Assembly: GCA_013397935.1 (NCBI GenBank) | Contig: VZRN01002952.1 | Span: 68,071-132,070 of the forward strand | Length of the DNA: 64,000 nt | Reading direction: 5' to 3' | Origin: Dasyornis broadbenti | Taxonomy: Eukaryota; Chordata; Aves; Passeriformes; Dasyornithidae | The notes under the pieces: generated by a model | What the model saw: only the letters and a program-made list of their open reading frames with translations | Databases searched by the model: none | What the model was told of the DNA's origin: nothing | Made by a program: the position numbers and the translations under genes | Shown here: positions 1 to 13,700 of the stretch, piece after piece | How positions within the stretch are numbered: the first letter of the stretch is position 1 | Layout of the letters: the number at the start of each line of letters is the position of its first letter

Positions 1-267
1 ACACCAAACAAGTGCTCATAAACAATGCTCTAACAACAAATACCAGAGGAATTAATAATAATCTAGCTATTATTTTCTAATGTTCTTGCTTTATTAAGAA
101 CATTTATGCTGTCTGAATGAGCTCTTCCGGAAGAACAACATCTGGCACCCACATGAATACCTGATGAAATCTGTATGATTCTGGGTATCTGATAAATTTA
201 TGGCCAGAACGGCAGCGGTTCGTACCCACCCAGCTCGCAGTAACAGTGCCTTTCTCTCTCGTTCTAG
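1..267 (+). other. NGF: 3' part of the last NGF intron with splice acceptor
   Basis: The stretch is AT-rich and non-coding and ends in a pyrimidine-rich tract followed by AG at 266–267. The exon therefore begins at 268, eleven bases before the NGF ATG. Mammalian NGF has the same layout: untranslated exons upstream and one exon carrying the whole precursor. The upstream exons and promoter lie outside the window. The reading frame stays open back to 246 across the acceptor, which has no bearing on the protein. Confidence 0.85.
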
Positions 268-278
268 GTCATAACGTA

Positions 279-995
279 ATGCCCATGCTGTTCTACACTC
301 TGATTGTAGCTTTTTTGATCGGCACACAGGCAGCTCCCAAGGCAGAGGACAATGCTCCACTGGAGTATCCTGCAGAACACTCCCTGCTCAATACCCAGAG
401 CGACCGATACCACCTTGCCCACGCAGCTTCGCAGACATCCCACGGCCAAGCCACGTGGAGCCTCGGGAGGAGAGAAGCCGTAAACATCACTGTGGACCCC
501 AAAATTTTCAGGAAGCGGCGTTTCCGGTCCCCCCGAGTGCTGTTCAGCACACAGCCCCCGCTGGTGGCCGGGCAGGGGCGGAATTTGGGATTTCTCAGCG
601 GCACGGGGGCTCTCAACAGGACTGCCAGGAGCAGGCGGAGCACACACCCCGTGCTGCACCGCGGGGAGTTCTCGGTGTGTGACAGTGTCAGCATGTGGGT
701 CGGGGACAAAACCACGGCCACCGACATCAAGGGCAAGGAGGTGACAGTACTGGGCGAGGTCAACATCAACAACAATGTCTTCAAGCAGTACTTTTTCGAG
801 ACCAAGTGCAGGGACCCCAAGCCAGTGTCAGGCGGGTGCCGCGGCATCGACGCCAAGCACTGGAACTCGTACTGCACCACCACCCACACCTTTGTCAAGG
901 CCCTGACCATGGAGGGCAAGCAGGCGGCCTGGAGGTTCATCCGCATCGACACTGCCTGCGTCTGCGTGCTCAGCAGGAAGGCGGCGCGGCCCTGA
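279..995 (+). CDS. NGF: Nerve growth factor precursor (prepro-beta-NGF)
   Basis: This exon encodes a 238-residue secreted neurotrophin precursor (human 241). Known role: mature NGF is a cystine-knot homodimer that binds TrkA and p75NTR and supports sympathetic and sensory neurons. Visible features are a hydrophobic signal peptide (residues 1–18, starting MPMLFYTLIVAF), a pro-region with N-glycosylation sites at N69 (NIT) and N113 (NRT), a basic RKRR site at 78–81, and the furin site RSRR at 117–120 followed by the mature start STHPVLHRGEFS. The mature part is 118 residues with six knot cysteines at 134, 177, 187, 199, 227 and 229. The conserved blocks WVGDKTTATDIKGKEV and KQAAWRFIRIDTACVCVL leave no doubt about the family. 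The ATG at 279 is chosen because it matches the family start and directly precedes the signal peptide. NT-3, BDNF and NT-4 are excluded by the sequence. Confidence 0.98.
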   Translation: MPMLFYTLIVAFLIGTQAAPKAEDNAPLEYPAEHSLLNTQSDRYHLAHAASQTSHGQATWSLGRREAVNITVDPKIFRKRRFRSPRVLFSTQPPLVAGQGRNLGFLSGTGALNRTARSRRSTHPVLHRGEFSVCDSVSMWVGDKTTATDIKGKEVTVLGEVNINNNVFKQYFFETKCRDPKPVSGGCRGIDAKHWNSYCTTTHTFVKALTMEGKQAAWRFIRIDTACVCVLSRKAARP

Positions 996-1135
996 GCCCG
1001 CCCAGCACCCTCCGACCCCCCTACCTCAACCTGTAAATTATTTTAAGTTATAAAGGACTGCATGGTATATTTATAGTTTATACAGTACAGAAAGAACCTC
1101 ATTATTTATTAAACTCTTTTGGAAACCTTTGGTGT
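996..1135 (+). terminator. NGF: NGF 3' UTR with poly(A) signal
   Basis: After the TGA the sequence becomes AU-rich, with TATATTTATAG and ATTATTTATTA stretches of the kind that destabilise cytokine and growth-factor mRNAs. An ATTAAA hexamer lies at 1108–1113 and a GT-rich stretch (TTTGGTGTTTTGT) follows, giving a likely cleavage site near 1130. The 3' UTR is therefore about 135 bases. The hexamer and GT-rich element are seen; the cleavage site is inferred. Confidence 0.75.
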
Positions 1136-3017
1136 TTTGTAAGTTATTTACTGGCAGAATTCTTTAAAATATATGATCATTTTAGTCTCATTCACCTCTG
1201 CAACTCTGAAGTGTTCACAGGGCTGTTGAACAAGCTTTCTGCAAAAAGAAAATATTTTCTGCACGGTTTTCACACATATTCCTTTCTTCCACAGGAAAAC
1301 TTCCCCCAGAAAACCTGCTGGTTTATTGTAGGTTTATTTTAAACTGAAATTATTTTGTCCAAATACCAAGAGACCAAACCAGAATTTTCTAAACTTGCTC
1401 CCAGTGATACTAATTATCCATAAAGTTATTAATCATTCATAATTAATCATCTTAGACCTGAAGTCCTGGTAGAAACACTAGTTCTTCATTGTTGCCAGAT
1501 CAATTTTTAAGTAAGACTTTAAGGCCATATTGTAATATTGCCAAACTATTTTCATTGCAAAAATAATCAATTCTGAATTATTTTGGAACATTTGTCTGCA
1601 CAAGAATAGAATCTCAAAGTGTGTATTTTTGTGTTAAAATGGTATTTTACAGCTCATTACTTCAGAGCTGTATTAGAGTGAAGGGATTACAAATGTCAAT
1701 ATAGTTATATAAATTAAAGAAGTTCCCATGCCTCATAATCCAGATTTGATAATTTTCTCAAGCCAGTGTTCTGGTAATGGGGATCTGCCATAGGAGCAAG
1801 TCTTGTCATGCATGACAGAATAAAATCAAAAAACAAATACTAAAAAAAATCACTGAGGCTGTGTTTTAGCAAGGACCCAAAATAACTCTGTGCTCAAAAT
1901 TTCTGTGTGTTGGGGACATCGACCTCCAGAAATACCCGGTGGAGCCCCAGGCCTGTGCTGACCGTTTCACTGCACACTCCAAAAGCTGCAGATACTCTCG
2001 TTGTTTCCCTTGGAAGAGCAGCTGTTCTCCATTGCAGAAACCGTTTCAAAAGAAATATCATCAAGGTTTTTCAGCATGGTCCCTTCCAAATCCTAGAGGG
2101 CACAGCCACCCTCACCTTCCCTCCTGCACGGCTCTTGCTTTAATGCAAAAGGCAGAGCTTGACATTTGCTTTCTCCGCACAAGCAGAACAGCAGGGCAGC
2201 AAATCTGCAGAGAAAATGTGCTGCGGCTGAGCAGTGCCAGCGGGATTAACCCAGTCCTGGCAAGAGGTGCTTCCTGGTGGGCCAGTGCCCGTCTGTGCAA
2301 TGTGGAAGGCAGGGACACCGCTCCTGACTGTCACTAGGCCAGTTTTCACCCCTCTCTGATAAGTTTTTATGGTATGGGTCAGCAGCAGTGAGAATGTTTG
2401 TGTCTCTCCAGAATAACATATTTGCAATAGTTTCATGAATAATCACTTATCCGAAAGGTCGACGAGAAGGCAAGGCCCCTGACCGTCCTGATCCTCCAAA
2501 TAACAACTTGTTCTGGAGCAGGGGGAGGCAAGGCAGGCTCAGGGTGCTTTGAGTGCAATCGCAGAGGGACCAGATGCCCTGACAGAGCAGTAGAACACAG
2601 AACCAGGGGCAGACACCTCCCTGTCACCCTCACAGGAGGGATGGAGGGAGATCAGTGACACACAGCGTTCTGAGGCAAAGGCAAAACCATAGAATGGGAG
2701 CAGGGTTCCACCTGTGCTCCTCAGTGGCCTTAAAGCGATGAAGCACAGTAACAAATTGCTGTAGAATTGTTTTCCAGACCTGACACAATGGGACTAGAGA
2801 AAAATGGAGCTGCTGCTCATTCAGAACTCCCAGGTTTATGAAGACTGACAATATTTTACCACTGACATAAGAGAATTGCAACTGAAAGTGTCTTCTGAAT
2901 GCCTTTGGTAATTCCAAACGTGTAAGATTTGGCATTTCTTCAAAAGCCCTGAAAGTGATGCCTTTCTTGCTCGGAAAAGCTGGATAGGGACTTTTGACAA
3001 GGACTCTTGGTGACAGT

Positions 3018-3275
3018 GTGGGAATGGCTTTAAACTGAAGGGGGGTAGATTTAAATGGGATATTGGGAAGGAAATCCTCCCTGTGAGGGTGGGGAGGCCC
3101 TGGCACAGGGTGCCCACAGAAGCTGTGGCTGCCCCATCCCTGGAAGTGTCCAAGGCCAGGCTGGATGGGGCTTGGAGCAACCTGGGGTAGTGGAAGGTGT
3201 CCCTGCCATGGCAGGGGGTGGAACAAAATGATCCTAAAGGTTCTTTCCAGCCCAAACTAGTCTGGGATTCCATGA
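3018..3275 (+). mobile_element. CR1 LINE 3'-end fragment
   Basis: A 5'-truncated CR1 copy in sense orientation. It carries the usual CR1 3' landmarks in order: AATGGCTTTAAACTG, a stretch resembling GGAGGCCCTGGCACAGG, CCATCCCTGGAAGTGTCCAAG, GGAGCAACCTGGGGTAGTGG, and a 3' end GGGATTCCATGAT resembling the CR1 octamer. There is no coding capacity. Other copies in the window share the same blocks. Confidence 0.85.
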
Positions 3276-5741
3276 TAATTAAAGGAATCTTTGGAACTGT
3301 CATCCCCTTGTACAGACAGATGGCAATTACAGATCACACCAAGAGGTCACACAGCAGAGGGGGAAACCTGTTTGTTGTTGTGACTTCGAGGAGAGAAGAA
3401 AACCATTCCAGGATTTAGCTGCTCCACAGGAACTTGCTGCGTTCTGAGCGAGATCTCAGCTGATCAAACCTCGCCCACAACTGCGACAGAAGGGGTGAGG
3501 GACTGAAGGGCCAGGTGAAATCACAGCTCAACTCACGCTGCTGAAACACTGCCAAAGGCACCCAAATCAGCTCTTCTGCTTTGGTTCTGCTGTATCCAAG
3601 GACTGACAGGACCATCCATCCTGGGATAAGTTATTTTCATTTTTAATAGCTGCATTATGATCTGTATGATGGGTCAAGACTGTAGTTCAGCATGGAGAAT
3701 GGACCGGATTCCTTGCTCAGCTTTTTGTGTAAGCTGACAAGAGCTGTCGAACCTGTGAGGAAGGATCTCTACAGAGCAGCTTTGTTCAACACTAACTGCT
3801 CGCTCACAGCACTCTGCATTTCCCAGGAGCGCCTCTGGTACCCACAGCTTTTCCACTGCTTTGGAAACAAGCGCTATTCACTGTGTGCCGAATTCTCTTC
3901 TGACTGTTTAAGAAGTCTACCAGTGTTAGTTATATATATAAGCATGATAACCAACTGCTTCCCTAAAGATGAAGTGCCTGCACTTCTTCTTAAAGCCCTA
4001 CTTCTAAGTATAAGGATTGAACAAAATCATGACTAAGAAAAAGGAAAGCTAATTCATCTAAAATAAGAGCAACTCGAGGGACTGCTATGAAGCAGTTTTA
4101 TTGGAAGAATTGCACAGTCACTATTACAAGAATCTGAAATTCTCTTTAGACTCCAAGGAAAGAAAAGCAAGGTCCTTATATTTAAAAAGTAAATCAGATC
4201 AATTTGGTTTCACCTTTGGCCAAATGCCACATGCCTGACACCCACAATTTCACTCCTGCTCAGTGGGTCTGACTCAGGAGTGAAGGTTAACTTTTGCCTG
4301 GAGGAAGACAGATCAATCTCTAGAGAGATGGATCATAATCAATTTCCATCCCCCAGCATGGGACTCATCCTCTCATCACTGCTGTTATTAGTTTGGTGAG
4401 GCTTTTTGTTGAGGCGGGGTGCAGGGGATTGGCAACCACACATCTGAAACCCCACAGGTTGCTCAGTCATTCCTGGTGCTGAGCAGATGCCAAGAGCCTG
4501 GAATGCCAGAAAGTCCATTCCAACGCCTACACCTGCACCCAGGGTGCACTTCATCGGGCCTGGGGGATTATTTGCACTTCAGCTGCAATACAGACGGAAG
4601 ATGTTGACACTGACAGAGAAGAGATGGTTTACGTAACAGTCGTGCTTTCTCCCAGTTCCCTTTCATCCCTTACATGACACTGCTGCTCCACTCTAATCCC
4701 TTGTTCAAACACGCGATTAAAGAGCAGCCACACCCTTGCCAGCTCTTCCTTAGTAAGCAACACCTTTCATGACAGCAATTACAATCACTCGGGGAATTTA
4801 CTTGCAGGGTTTGGAATCACTGTGTGCTGTGTTTTCACTTTTCTCGTCTGTTTTCCTGAGGAATTCTCTGCTATGGGGAAATTGGTGTCTCTGTACCTAC
4901 AAATGTTCTGATATGGCATCTCCAGCCTGATAGAAATTGGACCTGACAGGCAATCCCGAGTCATTTGGTCAGTAAAACCATCAAGGATTGCACATTGACG
5001 CTTCAGTATCAGCCTTCAACCAAAATGCTTTAGGACGTGAAAAGGTATTAGCGAAATCTAAGGAACACTGAATGTAGCCCAAAGCAGAAGAAAATATGGA
5101 ATAACCACTACACAGCAGTTTAGTACATAGAGAAAACAGTCCATCAGAACACCTGGCACAGGGCTGAAACTAAGAAAATACAAGACAGAATTATCCAGGT
5201 TCCAATCTGGCCAGGAGACAGCATCCATTGGTTTTAGACAGCAGAAGGGAATCCTGGCAGGACCAATATCTCGTTAGAAAAATGGATGTTCTTTGGTTTG
5301 GTTGGTGTTAAAGAGGATCAGAGGATCACCTCTTTGCTATGTGCCCAATTGTACAGCAGATTCCAGGCACTGGCCTCAAATTACCAGATTAAATATTTAG
5401 TCCTTCTCCCAGTGATAACTGTTCCTGCAATGGTTGGTTTTACTTCCACAATCTAGTTAGCACTTCCTCAGTGCTCTTTGAGTTTTCCTTCTTGTCCTTC
5501 AGATTTAAAACACCAAATACTTCCCAGTGGAATCAGAAATTCAGAGCTTCTGGAAGGTTTTACTAAACTCTCCGAGACACGAAGAGGAACAATGAAGCTG
5601 CCAGGTTTTACTGTGCATATTTGCTGTCTGAGTGATGGGGACACTACAGTCTGACAAATAAAATGGCTGGGACGGAGCTGGAGGTTCTTCTGTTGTGTTT
5701 CTGACAAACTGTTCTGGAGGCCAAATTTTTCTTACTACACC

Positions 5742-5761
5742 AAAAGAAAAAAAAAAAAAAA
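5742..5761 (+). repeat. A-rich tract
   Basis: AAAAG followed by a run of fifteen A. No upstream retroposed gene body or target duplication was recognised, so it is treated as simple low-complexity sequence. Confidence 0.7.
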
Positions 5762-8021
5762 CAACTAACAACTTGAAATTGCTCATGTTTAAATCAGCGA
5801 AACGGATTTCTGCTTTAAATGCAGATGGCTTTTTCTTTTGAAGCATTGCTTAGACACACATGGCTTTTAAATAGAATATTGCCAGCCAGTTCCAGCACAA
5901 ACCGCGGCAGACCTACCCTGCAAAGTGGTGCTCGGCTTCGGTGCCTGTGTGGAGGATCCTTCTGCCTGGAAAAGGCAAGCCTGTACTGAGTGCACTGACT
6001 CACGGACTGCCTCTTTTTTTATCGTTGCCTCTATTTCCATAATCCAGCACACACAGTGGTCCCTGTCAGGCATTTAGCAAGATCTTGCCCTCAGAGCTGT
6101 GATCTGACGTGGGATCGGTGCAGGGGTGACTCACCCAGCTGGGAAGCTCTGCAATAACCTCGGCCCAGGTAATACTTTTAGCCTCAGATGAACACAGATG
6201 CTCATGGCACCTCTGTGGAAAACACATCTGCTGTTGTTACTGATCAGATGTATCCTCTGGGGATTTTGTTCCGTTTCCCTTTTTCCTCTTGAATCATTTG
6301 ATTTGGTTACATTCCAATTCCACTGCACGGAGTCCAACTTTCAGAACAAGTTAAGCTGTGGCAGGAAGGAAGGAGTGTGCACAACCCCAATTCCCCGGTG
6401 ACAGCTCTATTAAGCAATAAATAACAAGCCTTTTATTACAGGTTCTAATTAGAGCAGGGCTTGTCTGATTTAGGAGTTAAACTGGCACTCATTCCAAAAT
6501 TCAGTTTGATCTGCTGCAGTAACGTTTACGCTCTGTTTGTCTTCTTTTTGGATTGATGATGCACAGTAAGGATAGGGAAGGGAAAAGTGTTCATGTCACC
6601 AGCTACAAAGGATTGCTTTGGTTCTAGGCTCTTCAGAGAGACTGGAACCCAAATTTCTGAAAACACGTGTATTCCAAGCTTTAGACACCATAAGATGACC
6701 TTTTAAGTGGGGTGGAACATGCTGCACATAGGAAAGGGCTACTCAACAGGGAAATAACAGAAGAGTGTGTTCAATTAGCCTGAGAATGTCCACTATATCA
6801 AACCTGTAAATGTAAAAACCAAGTTTGTTTTCTCAGACAAGGTTCAGAATACTTTTCAGAAAGTCATGAAAAACATTTTCCTTTTACAGTAGTAAAAAAC
6901 CAAGCAGACAGATTTTGCACAAATTTTTAATTTTTTTTTTTACGTCACTGACAATAATTATAAGAAATTTTTAGCCACAAATACTGTTTAGCAAACAGCA
7001 AAACTGGGGGCTTTGTTAAAAATATTCTGAATCAGAACAGCTGTAATGAGCTAAAATGAAAAAGTGAAGGTGACCAGAATCCAAAATTGTATGAAACATC
7101 CCTTGTCCTTCATTAACTTTCTCAGACTATAAATCAGAATAGACAAGGAGAGCAAAAAAGACATTTTGGATTCATAGCTATAAATTCAGATGATTAGTAG
7201 CACAGGAAAAGCAGTATCTAACGGGAAAGCGCTGTTCTAAACTGGGACTGTTTACTGGGCAATGATGGAAGCCCAGTTCTCTCGTTCTAGGAAGTCAAGA
7301 GTTCTTGAAGTTCCCTTTCAAAATGCACTCCCAAAGCAGATCCCCGAAGCCAAAGGCAACAAACTCGGCCAGGGTTATTGTTAGGCTGAAGCAAACAACT
7401 TCGGAGCTGTGTGACTGCAGCAAGCTGTGAGCCCAGACAAGGCAGAGCAGGCAGGCAGCACCACCGGCCCCTGCAGCCACCAACAGGCAGCTCCTGCAGA
7501 GCCACGCGCCAGCTACAGCGTTAGGATGGCTGCACACAGCTGTGCCACCGGAGCTCAGGTTTTGCCGCAAAGCCGTGAGCTGGTGCAGAAAAGCCACGTG
7601 TGACAGACAACAACTTCTTGCTCCACTCTGGCCACGTCAGTACAGTGACCTCCCTAGAATGCACCTCATTATGCATTGGAGGGACTGATACAATTAGTGA
7701 CTAATTGCTGACATAGGAAAGAGGGAAAAAAAAAAAAAATTGGTTTACTTGCTCTAGACAACCTTCTGTTGGAGTTTTCAGGCTTCCTCCTGCTGCTGCA
7801 GTAAGACAGCGCTCAGAGCCAGGAGAGCTGTGGCAATAAAGCTTCTGGGAAAAGTTAAAGGCTTTCTGCAGCGTCCTCAGTGGAATCAGTTACTCTGATT
7901 GTAATTTCCACAGCCAGCACCGGGAGGAGAGTGGAACTGGGAAAATTAAGGCCACACATTCCAGGAGCAGCAGATTCTGTATGAGCTCAGCACTGCTGAC
8001 AAATACTCCATTTTCATACAG

Positions 8022-8285
8022 TCATGGATCATGGAATGGTTCGGGTTGGAAGGGACCTTAAGGCCCGTCCTATTCCACCCCTGCCATGGGCAGGGACACC
8101 TTCCACTATCCCAGGTTGCTCCAAGCCCTGTCCAGCCTGGCCTTGGACACTTCCAGGGATCCAGGGGCAGCCACAGCTGCTCTGGGAAATCCATTCCAGC
8201 CCCTCACCACCCTCAAAGGGAAGAATTTCCCCCTAACATCTGATCTAAACCTACTCTCTGCCAGTTTAAAATCATCCAATTAATC
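8022..8285 (-). mobile_element. CR1 LINE 3'-end fragment, antisense
   Basis: A truncated CR1 in reverse orientation. On the plus strand it reads ATGGTTCGGGTTGGAAGGGA, then CCATGGGCAGGGACACCTTC, then the block CTTGGACACTTCCAGGGATC, and ends near CCAGTTTAAAATCATCCAAT. Open frames of 65–82 codons on both strands are CR1-derived and not genes. Confidence 0.87.
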
Positions 8286-9046
8286 ATGAGATTTTTCTTT
8301 CTGAAATTGGAAGATGGGGTCCCCAGCAGCTCAAGTGTAACCAACCTAAAAACTCTCTTCAAGTTTGCACTTAAAATACTGATTTGCTTCTATTTCACCA
8401 ATGTATTGAAGATACTGCAGGTCCTAATTTTCTGATTTGTTTAAAAATAACCAGACATTTACTTGGAGACTTTAAGATACATATTATCTACAATGGATTT
8501 GGGGCAAATTGAAAAAAAAAAATTATTTATCTCATCTTCCCTAAACTCAGATCACCTTCAGCTTTATCAAACTGCTTAGACATTGTCTTATGTGAGTGAA
8601 CAGATGATTCATTTGGTGATTAATAACTCCCAATACAGCTGTCATCTGCAGCAAGGCTTAAACACTGACTTCAACATCAAAGCCATGCAAGGGCAAACGG
8701 GGAGAATAAAATTAACAAATGAGATTCTTGCAAACTGGATCTGCTCTGGCTCCTTCAGCACTGGGCTGGATAATAATGTTGATGGTAATAGTTTATTCCT
8801 AATGTTCATAACAACCCATCATCCTTCACACAGAGTATACAGCACTTATCTTCCCATCCATCAAACAGCCCTGGGTTTGTGCTAACCAGTTGTAACAGGA
8901 TCTTGTGTTTGAGCATCAGGGGTGATTCAACAAAAATTTCACACTCTCACTTTCTCAGCATCACCCAGTTTCTGTTTTGGTTCAGCCAATTTTCTCCATC
9001 CCATTCTTACTTCTCTTTTATTTTCATGTACTACCCGTTTTTTTTG

Positions 9047-9070
9047 TTTGGTTGGTTGGTTGGTTTTTTT
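9047..9070 (+). repeat. (GGTT)n-like microsatellite with flanking T runs
   Basis: About four consecutive TTGG units, flanked on both sides by T-runs of seven to eight bases. Too short and simple to assign a role. Confidence 0.8.
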
Positions 9071-10537
9071 GTGCTCAGGATCTTGCTTATTAATATTATT
9101 TTTAAAATGCTCAACAGCAGCAGCTCTCATTCTATTTTTCCTGGTTTTCACAATAGGCACCTGCTTTGCATCTCATGCCATACACCTTCATTTCCCATTT
9201 TGCTGCCTGTCTGTTTCTCAGATTGTCACCCCGAAGATGTTGTGACTTCCCCTGGCCCAAGCAGGTGACCATGCTGGGTGTTCCATCAGTCTGAGCCTTC
9301 AAACCAAGTTCCATTCCTTCTCCAAGGGATCTTCTCTGTCAATACCCTAAAGTGAAATGGCAGCTGGAGGCAGGAGAACCCCAGCCAGGTTTAGCTGCTT
9401 GTGATGGTGGATGGGGGAACAAACACATTTTTACCCTGCAGAGCTCCTGCAGAACAGGCTGCAACAGCACCAGAGCTCCTGCCAGGATGCTTCCCTCTTC
9501 CCTGAAACGGCTCCTGCCATCCAGCTGTCTTAGATCTTTCCCTCAGGTGTGTATTAAATGCTCTGTTTTTCAACTCATGCATCAGTGAGAGCTGGAGATA
9601 AACCCACCCTTGCAGAGGGTTTAGAGCAAACCATGGAAATAATCAATTTCTTGGCCATTTGCCCTGGATGTGTGAGAACTCTGCAATCCCCTCCACTGGA
9701 AAACAGCTAGAGAGACCTCTCTGCAGGGCTGGGCCTTTCCAGACACCTTGGAGATGTGAGGAAGTTCCTACAGAGGAACTGAACAATGTTTTATTTATTC
9801 AATGATTTATTTATCTGAGGCAGGACTGAAAATGAGCAAACCCATGTGCACTTATGGCATTTATTTTGTGTTTCACATTTGCCTGGCAGTCTCTGTGTAG
9901 GTACCACGTCTCAAACGTCATTGTAAAGCCCTAAAATTCGCTTTCAAAGAAAAAAAACATTTTTGAAAAGGCTTTTTTGCTGGTTTATTGAGGGGTTTTA
10001 TTTGTTTGTTTGATTAAATAAAGCAGCTACAAGGATAAAAAATGTTTCTGGGTTGACTCCAGTTGCTTTCCTGGCTTTTTTCCAGTGATGTTCAAATCAG
10101 GGGTTGTTCAAACTAGGAAACAGTAGTTTTGCCATTTACTCATATTAAAATTCGGGAGCTCTGGTATTTTTTTAGTACTCATTACTAACAGGGTTCAAGA
10201 GTACCCTCTCCCCTGTCATGTGGCTCTGGCTGTGCATAAACATTGCTTTGACCAATAGGGGCAAAATTAGATACTTCCCAGAATGATTTGCTGCATTCTC
10301 ACGACAGTTGCGATCCCAGACTGGATTAGATCCAGTGGGAAAATGTTTAGACAAAGTCCTGCATCAGAGAACACTTCTGAGAGATGTGTCTGTGGTCTGC
10401 CTAGGACAGAAGGCAAGGGTACAGCCAGGCCTGGAGAAATGTCCTGCTATGAGCGTGTCTTGGAGGGTTTTGTCTCTTCACAGCGAGAAAAAAAAATGGA
10501 GCATCCAGCAAATGCGCAGCCACGTTCATGTTCTGTC

Positions 10538-10712
10538 CCGTGAGGATGGTGAGGCCCTGGATTGGATTTCCCAGAGAAGCTATGGCTGCCCCATCCCTGG
10601 AAGTGTCCAAGGCCAGGTTGCAGCAGCCTGGGATAGTGGAAGGTGTTGGAACCCAAACCGGATGAGCTTTAAAGTCCCTCCCAACCCAAACCACCCTGGG
10701 ATTCTGTCATTT
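10538..10712 (+). mobile_element. CR1 LINE 3'-end fragment with internal deletion
   Basis: Sense-orientation CR1 with the blocks GCTGCCCCATCCCTGGAAGT, GGGATAGTGGAAGGTGT and TGAGCTTTAAAGTCCCTCCC and the tail CTGGGATTCTGTCAT. Relative to the other copies it lacks about 10 bases before the GCAGCAGCCTGG block and the CCCTGCCATGGGCAGG segment after AAGGTGT. Confidence 0.8.
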
Positions 10713-13700
10713 TCTAACACCAACTATTTGGTTCAGCTCTGTATTTCTCAAATATCCTGAAACAGAGACCAGAAAAAGGAAGGAGGTACACAGGGAGATT
10801 AGAAAATGAAAGTATTACTCAATCTTCTCTTCAAACACTCTGAAGACTACTCCTCATTCAGGGATCCTGCAGGAGAGATAAGCACGTCAGGACTGAGAGC
10901 TGGAAAGTGCAAATGCAGCATGAAATTGGAAGCAGGAAAGTGGTCTTAGCACTTCCACTGTGCTGCACCAGGCAGAACTTAACCAGCCTCTGACACCTTA
11001 AAAACTTAAGCCCCTACTCATTTCTTCTCATCAACTCAATTGGAGCAACATTTCCTAACAGGTGCTTGGGTTTGTTTTGGTTTTTTCTCCTTACTACTGG
11101 TTTCTCCTTTCTTCTTCTGTGAGAGCTGTTTGGCCTCGTTCAGCTCGCAGATTCCACCCAAGACAGTGGAGTTGTAATGATTCTCATTCAAAACATTTCT
11201 ACTCTCAAAGGCATTTCTGCCTTTGCCTTCACTTTGAATGAAGATTGTGCAAACTGCACAGCTTTGCCTTTTTAGCCACTTCAAGTGAGTTTTATCAATT
11301 TTTGTTCCTCACTGCGCCAGCAGATTGCTCTGAGTAGCAGTTATTATGTGCACACATCCACACAACACAAAACCAGTGAATTATGTCTGTAAATCTGACA
11401 CCCACATTGTTAGAAGTTCATTAAACCTGCATTCCTGCAGTCATGTTGTGACAGCATGCTTAGGAATATTTCCTGACTCAGATGACACCGTTACTCAGCT
11501 TTTCTTACATTCTTTGATTGCTGGAATATTACCTAAAGCTGTTTAGAAGATAGAAGATGTGTGAAATTGAAATCATCTGGAGACAGCTGCTTGTCTGCTA
11601 CTGATGACAGGTAACATTACAACAACTAATTCGTTGTTATTGTTAAATTCCTGTTACTTTCATTCACATCTTTGCTGTGAAGGCACAGAAGATCCTTTGT
11701 CAAGCAGTGTCCAGTCAACAGCAAAAGCTAAACAGAATATGCAGGAACGACTGAGTAGTGCTTCAGCTGTACGTCCTTCATTTAATATTTATTCTTAGTG
11801 TTTGAATTGCCTTCCTTTCTAAGCCAGAGGTCAGAATGAAATTTCTTTTATTTATTTTCCCAGTGTGGTGGAAGCAGCAGAACGCGGCAGTGCTCCTCTG
11901 TTAACTGGCACTACAGACAGAGGCTCAGGCACCAGCTGAGGGGTGTTTTGGAGCAGTAACAGAGGAAAGCTGAGCCCACTGCTCTCAGCCTGGGTACCTG
12001 GGAATTGGGGTGCCTTTGGGACAGTCTGGTCCACGAAAGAAGCGGAAAACTTCAAGACTCTTGGTTCATTTTATCAGGGTGGGAAAAGAAAACAGGAAAA
12101 AAACAGAGAGAAGAAATAGAGGACCTCTGAGCCAACAGCAGCAAACCCCCAAACCTTCTTAACCTTGTCAAAACCAGCTCCTTTTAGGACTTCAACAGGA
12201 TTTTGGTATTACTGTAAAAGCATCTGTGCCTCCATTTAGCCTCTTCCTTTACAAATATAACACACTGAGGGAGCTGGGAATGAGCAAGGAATCAAATGAA
12301 CATTTCAGCCTCCTGGACGGGACCTCACCACCCCAACTGTCAGCCCTGCAAGGAGCTTGAGGAAAAACCAGCGTTACCAGGAGTCTGGGAAACCCTACCT
12401 GGGAAAGACAAATGCACTTTGGCGCTGGAAAGAGTTCAGTAGTTCAGTCCCATCTGAGTCCTGCAGGACACAGCCATGTGCATTCAAACAAGGCTGCTGT
12501 GGCAGGAGGCAAAGTGCTACAGAAAGTAATGGCCAGACCACCCCTCTCCATCCTCCCTGCCATGGCTGCAATATACAGAATTCATTGTTGTAATCATCCC
12601 TTATCGTGGGCTGCACATAGCCTGTAGCATTATCAGCCTGTTCCATAGGCCTTGCATCCCTCTTTCCCTTCCCTTAACTTTTCACCATCTTTTCATTTAT
12701 AAATAACATTTAAGTTCATATTTCAAAAGCACACAAGCTCTTGGCCTCTATAAAAGTCTCCAAGAAATCACCTTTACTTCCCACAATGCAGATCCGGAGC
12801 ATCCAAAATCTGTTTGCTTGTTATATTAACAGAATTCAGAAAATTGCTCTACAACATTCCCAAAAAAGAGAACCAGCCAAAGTTAGACTTGGCATCTGCA
12901 GAAGTCTCAGTTATTTTTTTGGAATACTTTGACAGCACTCTTATGTTATTGTCTCCTGGTTCATTTTTCTGCTTGTGTATTCCCCAAAGAAGGAAAGAAT
13001 GGTGTTCCTGTTCTCTGAATAAGGACACATCTTGCTTGTCAGAGTGATTTAATGATTTTATTTTCCTTTTCCTTCTCGAACTGTTGGATCTTCAGATCAG
13101 GAGGTTTCAGGTCTTTCTAGCCCTTGCTCTTCACAGAGAGCCATCCTACTGCCTCAAATGAAGAAATGAGAACAGAATTTTCCCCACAGAGCAGACACTT
13201 TCAATTACTGTCCTTTCAGCTGGATACTGCAGGAAGAGCTTTTGGAGAGCACAGACAACACCTTAGGTTCCTAAATCTGATGGAGTAACACAGAAAACCT
13301 GAGCTGTTCAGTGCTGGCACTGTGGCAAAGCCCCACCTCCACAGGCTCCACTTGGCTTCTCCTGGGTGCACCTAGGGACAAAATAAAGGTGTAGGAGGAA
13401 CGAGGTGACTCCTCCAAAGCTGCTTCTGAAAGAACCCTGCAGTCAATTGAGAACATTTTCATTTTCTTTCTTCCATTTGATCTTCTCTGCAACATGTTTT
13501 TCATATTATTCCTCACATTTTACTTCCATCTGGTTTCAGCTTTTGATTAGAAACTTGGAAGCTCAGCTTTAACAGCTCAGTGCAGAGACCTGAGCCGTTT
13601 CCAGCCATATTCCTCCTTGGAGGAGCTTAATTCAGCCGTATGGTTCTTTTTACTGGGGCTATACCCTCAGTAAATAGTTTGCAACTCTTGGAAAGAGCAA

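Noticed and set aside
246..278. In-frame extension of the NGF frame upstream of the ATG
   Set aside because: It crosses the splice acceptor at 266–267 and opens with GTG. The family start is the ATG at 279.
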